Source: Pseudomonadota bacterium
Lineage (GTDB): Bacteria; Pseudomonadota; Alphaproteobacteria; Micropepsales; Micropepsaceae
Assembly: GCA_021808875.1 (NCBI GenBank)
Contig: JAKBAU010000171.1
Coordinates: 1-7,717, forward strand
Direction: 5' to 3'
Length of the DNA stretch: 7,717 bases
The translations under genes were made by a program, and so were the position numbers. The notes under the pieces are model-generated. The model was not told where the DNA came from. It saw nothing but the letters and a program-made list of their open reading frames with translations, and made no database searches. Shown here one piece after another: positions 1 to 6,600 of this stretch; position 1 is the stretch's first letter; the number at the start of each line of letters is the position of its first letter.

Positions 1-76
1 GCGTGGCCACGGCCAGATAGATATCCCCGCGGCGCGCAGTCTGGGGATCAGCCGCCAGTTGGGACAGCCTTGCCAT
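1..76 (-). CDS. 5' end of a divergent gene, possibly a DUF2336-type protein (partial)
   Basis: Read on the minus strand, an open frame begins at an ATG whose complement is at 74-76 and continues off the left edge of the window. The 25 visible residues start MARLSQLAADPQTARRGDI and continue with a Tyr-Leu-Ala-Val-Ala-Thr stretch. A purine-rich AGGA lies about 10 bases before the ATG. The same frame stays open upstream to GTG at 106 and TTG near 118, with a stop just beyond, so the start could be slightly earlier. The Asp-Pro-x-x-x-Arg-Arg-x-x-(hydrophobic)-x-Leu-Ala pattern resembles the N-terminus of alphaproteobacterial DUF2336 proteins, which have no established function. That family call rests on memory of a pattern in a very short stretch and is tentative. 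That it is a real divergent gene is more likely than the family name. Confidence 0.45.
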   Translation of the reverse strand, partial: MARLSQLAADPQTARRGDIYLAVAT

Positions 77-157
77 GCTGCCAAGATCCTGAGCAGTTAG
101 CCCCACATCGGCCCCCAAACACTCCCCACGCGCTCACCCCAACCATAGCGGCAATTG

Positions 158-198
158 CGTTAACACCGTGTAAACGTTAACAATGGCGAAATCGTTAC
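158..198. repeat. Three phased CGTTA(A)C elements
   Basis: CGTTAAC occurs at 158-164 and again at 175-181, and a shortened form, CGTTAC, is at 193-198. The spacings are 17 and 18 bases. The first two copies contain the hexamer palindrome GTTAAC. The array abuts and overlaps the 17-bp palindrome, and lies between the two divergent gene starts, so a cluster of binding sites for one regulator is a reasonable reading. No core promoter can be placed with confidence. Confidence 0.35.
159..175. promoter_or_regulatory. 17-bp near-perfect palindrome in the divergent promoter region
   Basis: GTTAACACCGTGTAAAC is an inverted repeat around a central C: seven of eight pairs match, and the only mismatch is A162 against A172. 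It lies between the leftward gene and the rightward PAS gene, where an operator serving both would be expected. It also contains TTAA-N7-TAAA (160-174), one base off the TTAA-N7-TTAA site of the alphaproteobacterial cell-cycle regulator CtrA. Which protein binds, if any, is inference. Confidence 0.45.
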
Positions 199-282
199 AA
201 GATCCGATTTGGGGGCTGGAAAATCCCCTAGAGCTGATAGGTTTTTAGAACCAGATAGCTCCGGACCGGCGGCCCGAAGAAC

Positions 283-801
283 ATGGCATTCCAAGAGTTT
301 CTTGCCCGGATTTCGTCTCCCGCCCTGCGTCAGATCGCTGAGCATTGGCAAAAGTCCCGGGGGCAGGGTGTAATGCCGGCTTGGGTTGACCTGCGGCCCT
401 CGGCGATCTCCGCGCATCTTTCGATAATCTGGTCTTGGCGCTACGACCCTATCTCCGACAGCTTTACAGGTCGTCTTGCTGGCGATGCGATAGAGGCGGT
501 GTTCGGGCGGACCATCCGAAACACCCCCATGCGCGACATCTTCCCGCCTGACCGCTTCGAGACCGTTTTTCGTCGTCATAAACGTGTGATTTCCGGACCG
601 GCTTTCTTCCATGGTTCCGGTTTCGTTTTTCTGCATTTGCAACAATTGGGCAGCGGGGAACGCATCATCATGCCCCTATCCGATCGACGAAGCGTGGCCG
701 ATGGGCTGCTTGGGGCGACGATATACAAGATCGTTGATCTGCGGCCTGATACAAGGCTGCTCAACGCCCAGGAACATGAAGAGTGGTTCGCGCTGGACTG
801 A
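283..801 (+). CDS. PAS-domain protein, PAS_5 type
   Basis: This complete 172-residue protein has the size and layout of the PAS_5 family, common small alphaproteobacterial proteins made of a single PAS-like fold with no output domain. Recognisable segments are the N-terminal helix ending in a His-Trp motif (SPALRQIAEHW, residues 11-21), the Pro-x-Trp-x-Asp-Leu-Arg-Pro segment near residues 32-39, and the Trp-Arg-Tyr-Asp strand followed by Phe-x-Gly-Arg-Leu-Ala-Gly (about residues 52-67). A Gly-Arg-Thr-Ile-Arg segment follows, then a later strand with SGERIIMPLSDR. There is no signal peptide or membrane segment, so it should be cytoplasmic. The ATG start has only a weak GAAG ribosome site. The gene is divergent from the left-edge gene and 43 bp ahead of glpK, with which it may be co-transcribed. 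Ligand and partner are unknown. The PAS_5 assignment comes from pattern recognition, not a search. Confidence 0.75.
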   Translation: MAFQEFLARISSPALRQIAEHWQKSRGQGVMPAWVDLRPSAISAHLSIIWSWRYDPISDSFTGRLAGDAIEAVFGRTIRNTPMRDIFPPDRFETVFRRHKRVISGPAFFHGSGFVFLHLQQLGSGERIIMPLSDRRSVADGLLGATIYKIVDLRPDTRLLNAQEHEEWFALD

Positions 802-844
802 TGTACTGCTAAGCTACTGGCAGAGACGGTACTGAGGTCATGAA

Positions 845-2332
845 ATGACGGCCCGCTTTCTTCTTGCGCTTGATCAGGGAACCACATCGACGCGGGCCAT
901 GCTGTTCGACGCGCATGTCCGCCTGGTCGCTAGTCACGCGATCGAACTCGCACAAGTCTATCCCGCAAACGGGTGGGTTGAGCACGACGGCGAGGAGATC
1001 TGGCGGGCCTCTGTGGCCTGCTGTCGAGCCGTCCTCAAGGACGTCCGGTCGGATGAGATTGCCATCGGTATTACCAATCAGCGTGAGACCAGTCTTCTAT
1101 GGCATCGGTCGACCGCTGCGCCTATTCATAACGCCATCGTATGGCAGGATCGACGGACGGCATCACGGTGCCAACAGCTCGCGGTCGCAGGTCTCGACCG
1201 CGAGATTGCCAACCGTACAGGTCTTCTCATCGACCCGTATTTTTCGGCGACCAAGTTGGAATGGCTGCTAGATCATGTTCCGGGTGCGCGTGAGCTGGCA
1301 GATCGGGGCGAACTCGCATTTGGCACCATAGACAGCTGGTTATTGTATAAGATGACGGGTGGACGTATTCACGCCACTGATGTCACCAATGCGTCGCGCA
1401 CCATGCTGATGGATTTAGCTCGGCAACAATGGGACGAACGCCTTCTGGAGATTCTTCGCATACCACATGCTGTTCTTCCCAATATTTGTGATAGTGCTGG
1501 GGATTTCGGTTACACCGATCCGGAACTGTTTGGAGTGAAGCTGCACATTTGTGGTATGGCTGGAGATCAGCAGGCAGCTATGGTTGGGCAGGCGTGTTTT
1601 GCCCCTGGTGACGTCAAGTCTACCTATGGAACGGGTTGCTTTGCGCTGGTAAACACCGGATCTGCACTACCCAATTCGCAGCATCGTCTGCTAGCAACAG
1701 CCGCTTATAGAGTCGCTGGACAAATGGCTTACGCTATCGAAGGCTCCATCTTCATCGCCGGTGCCGTAGTACAGTGGCTCCGTGATGCCTTGGGGCTGAT
1801 TGGTACTGCATCTGAAATAGAAGCCCTGGCTCTCTCTGCCAAACCAGCTGACGGTCTATACTTCGTACCTGCGTTTACCGGTCTTGGCGCTCCGTACTGG
1901 GATCCTGCGGCGCGCGGCGCCATCGTGGGATTGACCCGCGACTGTGGTGCGGCAGAGATCGGTCGCGCGGCGCTGGATGCTGTGTGTTATCAGACCCGCG
2001 ATCTGCTGGAGGCCATGCGGGAGGACATGGCCATGGCAGGGCTTAGGGCGCCGAGGGCGCTAAAGGTTGATGGCGGCATGGTCCGAAATGATTGGTTCTG
2101 CCAACGTCTCGCCGACCTGACCGGTCTGCCAGTGGAGCGGCCTGTCATGACTGAAACCACGGCGCTTGGCGCGGCCTATCTGGCCGGTCTGGGGGCTGGT
2201 CTTTTTCATAACTTCTCTGACATCGCAAGTGCCTGGGCACTGGAGCGTCGCTTTGAACCTGCGCTATCCGGACGGGTGCGCGATACGCTCTATAGCGGTT
2301 GGCAAGGCGCCGTCAAACGCGTCCGCAGCTGA
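845..2332 (+). CDS. glpK: Glycerol kinase (FGGY carbohydrate kinase)
   Basis: This enzyme phosphorylates glycerol with ATP to sn-glycerol 3-phosphate in the cytoplasm, the entry step of glycerol use. The 495 residues match the normal length. The N-terminal phosphate-binding strand is ALDQGTTSTRA (residues 8-18). Glycerol contacts known from the E. coli enzyme are all recognisable: Arg80-Glu81 in NQRET, Trp100 in VWQDRR, Tyr132 in PYFSATK, and Asp241-Gln242 in AGDQQAA, where the Asp is the catalytic base. Thr263 and Phe266 lie in YGTGCF. FGGY signature 1 fits residues 132-144 and signature 2 fits 358-378. The ADP-binding VDGGM is at 408-412. The start has GAGG seven bases upstream. An upstream ATG at 840 hits a stop after two codons and is not the start. 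No glpF, glpD or glpR is beside it, so its link to its neighbours is unclear. Among FGGY kinases, these motifs favour glycerol over xylulose or gluconate. Confidence 0.95.
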   Translation: MTARFLLALDQGTTSTRAMLFDAHVRLVASHAIELAQVYPANGWVEHDGEEIWRASVACCRAVLKDVRSDEIAIGITNQRETSLLWHRSTAAPIHNAIVWQDRRTASRCQQLAVAGLDREIANRTGLLIDPYFSATKLEWLLDHVPGARELADRGELAFGTIDSWLLYKMTGGRIHATDVTNASRTMLMDLARQQWDERLLEILRIPHAVLPNICDSAGDFGYTDPELFGVKLHICGMAGDQQAAMVGQACFAPGDVKSTYGTGCFALVNTGSALPNSQHRLLATAAYRVAGQMAYAIEGSIFIAGAVVQWLRDALGLIGTASEIEALALSAKPADGLYFVPAFTGLGAPYWDPAARGAIVGLTRDCGAAEIGRAALDAVCYQTRDLLEAMREDMAMAGLRAPRALKVDGGMVRNDWFCQRLADLTGLPVERPVMTETTALGAAYLAGLGAGLFHNFSDIASAWALERRFEPALSGRVRDTLYSGWQGAVKRVRS

Positions 2333-2433
2333 AAATGCAGCGCGGACGATGGGGATCGCTTTTACTAGTTCTCTGCAACAAGGTGCTTGACTGACGCTGC
2401 ATTATGCTATTTTGCGAGGTAAGCTCTCAAGAA

Positions 2434-2462
2434 TTGACACACTGTGTAAGCAAGCCCAATCT
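2434..2462 (+). promoter_or_regulatory. Candidate promoter and operator upstream of the aldolase-fold gene
   Basis: A perfect -35-like TTGACA lies at 2434-2439. It overlaps a dyad, ACACA-C-TGTGT (2437-2447), so a repressor bound there would cover the -35 element. Seventeen bases downstream, CAATCT (2457-2462) is only a poor -10 match, so the core promoter is uncertain. The 11-mer ACACTGTGTAA (2439-2449) matches 10 of 11 bases of ACACCGTGTAA at 163-173 in the divergent region. The position 32 bases before the ribosome site of the next gene suits control of the 2494-6255 unit. Confidence 0.3.
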
Positions 2463-2482
2463 ACAAAGTCTTACGAACCGCC

Positions 2483-2486
2483 GGAG
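2483..2486 (+). promoter_or_regulatory. Ribosome binding site that fixes the aldolase-fold start
   Basis: GGAG lies seven bases before the ATG at 2494 but directly abuts the in-frame ATG at 2488, leaving too little spacing for that codon. It therefore favours 2494 over 2488, and over the farther in-frame ATG at 2404, which would add about 30 residues unlike the family. Confidence 0.65.
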
Positions 2487-2493
2487 AATGACC

Positions 2494-3267
2494 ATGAACG
2501 CGCCGCTCAATCATGCCTCGCTCAAGGACAAAGTCAGCCCTGAGGAGTGGGCATTGCGTGTCGACTTGGCCGCAACCTATAGGCTCGTCGCCTTGTATGG
2601 CTGGGATGATATGATCTTCACGCATATATCAGCGCGGATTCCGGGGCCGGAGCATCATTTTCTGATTAATCCATATGGGTTGCTGTTCGATGAAATCAAC
2701 GCGTCGAGCTTAGTGAAAATCGATTTGGATGGAAACAAAGTGGTGGACTCGCCCTACAAGGTCAATCCGGCCGGATTTACCATCCATAGCGCGCTTCACA
2801 TGCATCGTGGGGATGCGCATTGCATTATCCACCTTCATACCACGGACGGGGTCGCCGTTTCCGCTCAGGCTGATGGTCTTTTGCCTCTTGATCAACACGC
2901 GATGCTGATCTGCTCAGATCTCAGCTACCATGATTATGAAGGCATTGCTCTCGATCTTGATGAACGCCAGCGCCTTGCCAAGGACTTAGGTAGTGAGCAT
3001 CACCTGATGATTCTGCGTAATCACGGAACTTTGGCATTAGGTAGATCCTGCGCGGATGCATTTTTGCGTATTTATTATTTGGAGCGTGCCTGCTCAATGC
3101 AGGTGCGGGCGATGGCGGGAGGTACCCGCCTGAACATTCCTAATCAGGGAGTTCCGGAGAAAACGGCGGGCCAGGGTGGGCCTGCTTTTGAGGGACTAAT
3201 CAGCAACTTGGCTTGGCCTGCGCTGCGTCGTAAGCTCGATCGCATCGACCCCAGCTATCAGCATTGA
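2494..3267 (+). CDS. Class II aldolase/adducin-fold metalloprotein without the aldolase Glu
   Basis: The fold is that of class II aldolases and adducin heads, a cytoplasmic metal-dependent enzyme family of about 250 residues; this one has 257. Family marks are the GWDDMIFTHISARI segment (residues 36-49), the loop FLINPYGLLFDEI (56-68), the metal ligands His113 and His115 in HLHT, and His177 in LRNHGTL. The catalytic glutamate of fuculose-1-phosphate aldolase lies four residues before a conserved helix His. Here that position is Gly94 in NPAGFTIH, as in adducin-like members, so a classical retro-aldol reaction is doubtful. Decarboxylases and the CloR/NovR non-heme iron oxygenases share this fold and are realistic alternatives. 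The stop is nine bases before the molybdenum hydroxylase gene, pointing to one operon and a shared pathway. The exact substrate and reaction are not recognisable. Confidence 0.85.
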   Translation: MNAPLNHASLKDKVSPEEWALRVDLAATYRLVALYGWDDMIFTHISARIPGPEHHFLINPYGLLFDEINASSLVKIDLDGNKVVDSPYKVNPAGFTIHSALHMHRGDAHCIIHLHTTDGVAVSAQADGLLPLDQHAMLICSDLSYHDYEGIALDLDERQRLAKDLGSEHHLMILRNHGTLALGRSCADAFLRIYYLERACSMQVRAMAGGTRLNIPNQGVPEKTAGQGGPAFEGLISNLAWPALRRKLDRIDPSYQH

Positions 3268-3269
3268 GG
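3265..3269 (+). promoter_or_regulatory. Ribosome site overlapping the upstream stop codon
   Basis: TGAGG combines the TGA stop of the aldolase-fold gene (3265-3267) with a GAGG Shine-Dalgarno element (3266-3269), seven bases before the next ATG at 3277. Terminating ribosomes would be placed at the next start, so the two proteins are probably translationally coupled and made in related amounts. Confidence 0.6.
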
Positions 3270-3276
3270 TATTGCG

Positions 3277-5589
3277 ATGAAATTCGGCATGGGGCAATCC
3301 GTCCGTAGGACGGAAGATTTACGTTTCGTCACAGGGCAGGGGCGCTACACGGACGACCTGCATTTTCCAAATGAAGCTAATGTTGCGTTTGTTCGCTCGC
3401 CGTATGCAGCGGCTACGATCGATAGCATTGACATCTCGGCGGCCCGGGCGGCTCCAGGGGTAATCGCCGTTCTTACCCAGGCTGACGTGGAGAAGTTCGG
3501 TGCCGGACCAATGCCGTGTCTTGCATCTCTCAAGAATAGGAATGGCACGCCAAGCAAGGTGACGGACAAACCCCTTTTGGCAGATCGCAAAGTGACCTTT
3601 GCCGGAGAGGCTGTGGCAATGGTCGTGGCAGAGACGCTTTGCCAGGCCCGTGATGCTGCGGAACTCGTTGCTGTCGATTACACCATGCGGGATGCGTGTG
3701 GTACCCTCGAGGCCGCACCAACAGGTCCGCTGGTATGGGAGCATGCACCAGGGAACCTCTGCTTTGACTGGGATATTGGTGATGCGACGAAAGTAACTGA
3801 TGGCTTTGCCAAGGCTGCTTTTGTGGCAAAAGTCGCTACTGTACAAAACCGTATCGCACCAACGTCGATGGAAACCCGCAACGCTATCGGGACCTATGAT
3901 GCAGAGCGGAATCTGCTTACCCTTTACAGCGGTAATCAAGGCGCCGGAGGTATGCGCGATCGTATTGCCGATATACTTCGTGTAGATCGTGCCAAGCTTC
4001 ACGTCGTTTCGCCGGACGTCGGTGGTGGTTTCGGCATGAAGAATTTTGTCTATCCCGAGCAGGCACTAGTATTGATTGCAGCTAAGCAACTTCAACGTCC
4101 GATACGTTGGTCATCTGACCGCAGTGAAGCATTCCTTTGCGATGACCACGGGCGTGACATGATCATGAATGCAGAGCTGGCGTTGGACCGGGACGGTCAC
4201 ATTCTGGCAATGCGCATCGACAGCGCAGCGAACATGGGTGGCTACCTCTCACAATTTGCTCCATTTATTCCCACCCTTGCGGGCGGGCGGATTTTCGGTG
4301 GGCTTTATAAAATCCCAGCCCTTTATGCGAATGTAAAAGGCTATTTTACAAACACCGCACCAGTGGATGCCTATCGAGGTGCAGGTCGTCCAGAGGCGGC
4401 CTATCTGATGGAGCGGCTGATGGATGCGGCCGCTGAGATTACGGGCATCGATCGTGTAGAGCTACGTCGACGCAATCTACCTACGCCACAAGAGTTGCCC
4501 TTTAAAAACTGGCATGGCGTAGCCTTTGATTCCGGTGATTATCCTCACATGCTGCAAGAGGGCCTCAAACAGGCCGACGTTGAGGGCTACGAAGCGCGCA
4601 AGGCACAAAGTGAGGCACGCGGTAAGCGTCGCGGACTTGGAATAGCGTATTACGTAGAGATCACTGCCGCAGCCGGCTCGGAGCCAGCGCGGATCTGTTT
4701 TACTGATAATGGTGGGGTGGATGTCTACGTTGGTACGCAGTCAAATGGACAGGGGCACGAGACCGCATTTGCTCAAGTAGTTGCGGAGCGTCTGGGGGTT
4801 CCCTTCGAGAGCGTAAGTATCCGACAAGGTGATACAGACTGGGTCAACGGCGGTGGTACAGGGGGCTCTCGTTCGCTCAACATGGCGGGAGGGGCGATCC
4901 TTGTTACGTCTGATGAAGTTATTCGCAAAGGCAAGCAAGCTGCGGCTCAGGTGCTACAGGCTGGTAGCCGTGAGGTTTTCTTTGACGTCGTCGAAGGGCT
5001 TGGGCGTTTCTCTGTCAGTGGTACAGAGCAAAGCATGAGCCTGACAGAGTTGGCTATTGGCCTTAAGCGCGATCGCCTTCCGGGCTTTGAAGATGGGTTG
5101 GACAGCGATGGGCTTTTCAATGGCGAGGCATCCACTTTTCCCAATGGTTGTCATGTCTGCGAAGTGGAAATTGATGGGGAAACTGGGAAGGTCGAAATTG
5201 TCCGTTACAGCGTCCTGGATGATTTTGGACGCGTGATCAATCCCATGCTTGTCCGCGGACAAGTCCAAGGCGGCGTAGTGCAAGGAATCGGTCAGGCTCT
5301 GCTTGAGAACTGTGTCTACGATCCGGAGAGTGGTCAGTTGTTGACGGCAAGCTTCAGCGATTATGCTATGCCACGCGCGGATGATGTCCCGGACATTGTG
5401 TTTGGGTACCAGGAGATCGCCTGCAAGACTAACCCACTGGGTGCTAAAGGTTGTGGTGAGGCTGGTACGGTAGGCGCTATGCCTGCGGTGATCAGCGCTG
5501 TAGCTGATGCCTGCGGAGTGTCCCATATCGATATGCCTGCTACACCGGAAAAGGTATGGCGAGCGCTCAATACTGCGGCTCTCGCGTGA
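3277..5589 (+). CDS. Molybdenum hydroxylase large subunit (xanthine dehydrogenase / CoxL form II family)
   Basis: This is the molybdopterin-binding catalytic subunit of a xanthine dehydrogenase/aldehyde oxidase-type enzyme, which hydroxylates a carbon of an aldehyde or N-heterocycle with oxygen from water. At 770 residues it has the usual length. The N-terminal domain starts GQSVRRTEDLRFVTGQGRYTDDL, split here as GQSVRRTEDL (6-15) and GQGRYTDDL (20-28). Cofactor and active-site motifs follow: GGGFG (249-253), AYRGAGR (365-371), GQGHET (491-496) and GCGEAG (725-730), whose Glu728 is the expected catalytic base. AYRGAGR is the form II signature; true CO dehydrogenases carry AYxCSFR, so CO oxidation is unlikely. 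There is no signal peptide. The FAD (CoxM-like) and 2Fe-2S (CoxS-like) subunits such enzymes normally need are not in this window. It is coupled to the aldolase-fold gene upstream, and the regulator follows 42 bases after the stop. The substrate is unknown. Confidence 0.93.
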   Translation: MKFGMGQSVRRTEDLRFVTGQGRYTDDLHFPNEANVAFVRSPYAAATIDSIDISAARAAPGVIAVLTQADVEKFGAGPMPCLASLKNRNGTPSKVTDKPLLADRKVTFAGEAVAMVVAETLCQARDAAELVAVDYTMRDACGTLEAAPTGPLVWEHAPGNLCFDWDIGDATKVTDGFAKAAFVAKVATVQNRIAPTSMETRNAIGTYDAERNLLTLYSGNQGAGGMRDRIADILRVDRAKLHVVSPDVGGGFGMKNFVYPEQALVLIAAKQLQRPIRWSSDRSEAFLCDDHGRDMIMNAELALDRDGHILAMRIDSAANMGGYLSQFAPFIPTLAGGRIFGGLYKIPALYANVKGYFTNTAPVDAYRGAGRPEAAYLMERLMDAAAEITGIDRVELRRRNLPTPQELPFKNWHGVAFDSGDYPHMLQEGLKQADVEGYEARKAQSEARGKRRGLGIAYYVEITAAAGSEPARICFTDNGGVDVYVGTQSNGQGHETAFAQVVAERLGVPFESVSIRQGDTDWVNGGGTGGSRSLNMAGGAILVTSDEVIRKGKQAAAQVLQAGSREVFFDVVEGLGRFSVSGTEQSMSLTELAIGLKRDRLPGFEDGLDSDGLFNGEASTFPNGCHVCEVEIDGETGKVEIVRYSVLDDFGRVINPMLVRGQVQGGVVQGIGQALLENCVYDPESGQLLTASFSDYAMPRADDVPDIVFGYQEIACKTNPLGAKGCGEAGTVGAMPAVISAVADACGVSHIDMPATPEKVWRALNTAALA

Positions 5590-5631
5590 TTTTATTTAAA
5601 GGTGGCCAGAGCAGTGGAGAAGACCGCGGCA

Positions 5632-6255
5632 ATGTCTAGTCGTGATGCCGTGAAGCCAGCGAAGGCTGACAATCCGCGGGCAACTCGTCGCAAGCCTGAA
5701 AGTCTCGCAAAATTGCGACTTGCGGCGCGTAAGCTCTTTGTCGAGCGTGGCTATCATGCCACCCGGCCTCAAGATATTGCTCGCGAAGCTGGAGTTGGTC
5801 ACGGGACATTTTATTTGCACTTTCCGGACAAGCGGGCCTGCTTCCTTGCCTTTGTTGAGGACGCGCGGACGGAACTTGATAGCTACGTACGTGAGCGCAC
5901 ACCGGCTACCTCCTCGTTGCGTTCTCTAATCGAGAGTCTGCTCAATGCGATCTACGATTATTCAGAGAGTCACCCAGGCGTACTTAATGCGGCGATGACT
6001 GACGAGGCAGTCATCGACGCTGAGGGGGACCCTTCGACACCGTTGTTGCAACGCTGGGGTAACGACTGGGCAGAATTTGTGCGCGAAAATGTTGGTGAAG
6101 GGCGCATGGCCAAGGGGTATAATTCCCACATCGTCGGGCAGGCCATTCTTGGTGCTGTGCATCAGGCGTCAAGCGAGGGGTGGCGCGCAGGTAGGTCGCG
6201 CTCAGAGGTCGTTGATAATCTTGCAAGGTTTCTTGTGCGTGCGCTGGAACCATAA
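5632..6255 (+). CDS. TetR/AcrR-family transcriptional regulator
   Basis: This is a DNA-binding repressor-type regulator, 207 residues from the ATG at 5632, within the normal range for the family. The N-terminal helix-turn-helix domain is clear: LRLAARKLFVERGYHATRP (28-46), then QDIAREAGVGHGTFYLHF (47-64), with the recognition helix in GVGHGTFYLHF and a following Asp-Lys. The C-terminal part is helical and variable and would bind a small ligand and dimerise. About 20 charged residues precede the domain. The start is uncertain: GTG at 5614 has AAAGGTG eight bases upstream, GTG at 5602 has no convincing site, and the ATG at 5632 has GGAGAAG at a slightly long spacing. The gene follows the molybdenum hydroxylase by 42 bases on the same strand. 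It probably controls this catabolic set, and perhaps itself. The effector cannot be inferred. Confidence 0.9.
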   Translation: MSSRDAVKPAKADNPRATRRKPESLAKLRLAARKLFVERGYHATRPQDIAREAGVGHGTFYLHFPDKRACFLAFVEDARTELDSYVRERTPATSSLRSLIESLLNAIYDYSESHPGVLNAAMTDEAVIDAEGDPSTPLLQRWGNDWAEFVRENVGEGRMAKGYNSHIVGQAILGAVHQASSEGWRAGRSRSEVVDNLARFLVRALEP

Positions 6256-6304
6256 AGCTTAAAAGTTTGGCTTGTTAGGTTAAGTAGCGTCAATCGCGGT
6301 GAAA

Positions 6305-6316
6305 GGGGCATGCCCC
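6305..6316. repeat. 12-bp perfect palindrome
   Basis: GGGGCATGCCCC is perfectly self-complementary. It lies 50 bases after the stop of the regulator gene. As RNA it could only form a four-pair stem with a CATG loop, so a protein-binding dyad is at least as likely as a hairpin. No T-run follows. Confidence 0.4.
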
Positions 6317-6353
6317 AGCACTGAGGCGATCTGTCTGTGCGATTTGGAAAGCG

Positions 6354-6377
6354 CGTATGGTAGCTTAGTGCCATACG
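6354..6377. repeat. Inverted repeat / hairpin
   Basis: CGTATGG (6354-6360) and CCATACG (6371-6377) are perfect complements. A T-G wobble (6361/6370) and an A-T pair (6362/6369) extend the stem to nine pairs around a six-base loop. No T-run follows, so it is not a standard terminator. It could be an operator for the neighbouring regulator or part of a structured leader. Confidence 0.45.
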
Positions 6378-6405
6378 GTGGGTGCACGGGATAGAGGCGC
6401 TCGTG

Positions 6406-6430
6406 GCCGACGCCTGGTAGGCAGATCGGC
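6406..6430. repeat. Interrupted inverted repeat / hairpin
   Basis: GCCGA (6406-6410) pairs with TCGGC (6426-6430), and inside it GCCT (6412-6415) pairs with AGGC (6419-6422), leaving a three-base loop and a small internal loop. It is the third dyad in about 125 bases. Its function is unknown. Confidence 0.35.
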
Positions 6431-6587
6431 GAAAGTGATGGCTCAGCCCATCTAAGGCTTGGCGGCCTTTATAGGCATTAATCTAATGATTCCCCGTCCT
6501 CCCAGCATGATTGACAGAGACCGAAAACTGACAAATTCTCAGCGCCGATCCACCCGGCTCGTCGCAGTCGCACGACAAGCTCTTAAT

Positions 6588-6600
6588 TATAACACAGTGA
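6588..6600 (+). promoter_or_regulatory. Candidate -10 element with overlapping ACAC-N-GTG half dyad
   Basis: TATAAC (6588-6593) differs from the -10 consensus at one base and lies 18 bases before the SDR start codon. No good -35 lies 16-18 bases upstream; the perfect TTGACA at 6511-6516 is too far away to pair with it. ACACAGTGA (6592-6600) overlaps it and matches the ACAC-N-GTGT core of the other intergenic sites except at the last base. GAGGG (6599-6603) beside it is the probable ribosome site of the next gene. Confidence 0.3.

Noticed and set aside
206..225. GATTT/AAATC inverted repeat before the PAS gene
   Set aside because: It is five AT-rich pairs around a ten-base loop, too weak to distinguish from chance.
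160..645. Minus-strand frame of 161 codons covering the PAS gene and the divergent promoter region
   Set aside because: Its translation resembles no family, and it runs through the PAS gene and the palindrome. The PAS_5 protein on the other strand is much better supported.
804..834. Three TACTG pentamers before glpK
   Set aside because: They are short, unevenly spaced (11 and 15 bases) and well within chance for pentamers.
2404..2493. N-terminal extension of the aldolase-fold protein from ATG 2404
   Set aside because: The added residues are unlike the family and span a candidate promoter and operator, while GGAG at 2483 supports a start at 2494.
3319..4002. Long minus-strand open frame (227 codons) inside the molybdenum hydroxylase gene
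   Set aside because: It is antisense to a strongly supported gene, has low-complexity non-family sequence and no ribosome site that I can defend.
4369..4389. CO dehydrogenase (CoxL form I) identity for the molybdenum subunit
   Set aside because: The active-site loop reads AYRGAGR, the form II signature, and lacks the Cys of AYxCSFR.
4954..5526. Second long minus-strand frame (190 codons) inside the same gene
   Set aside because: It lies opposite the conserved C-terminal active-site segment, and its translation shows no recognisable domain.
6255..6285. Possible terminator after the TetR gene (AAGC...GCTT)
   Set aside because: The stem is only four pairs and no T-run follows.
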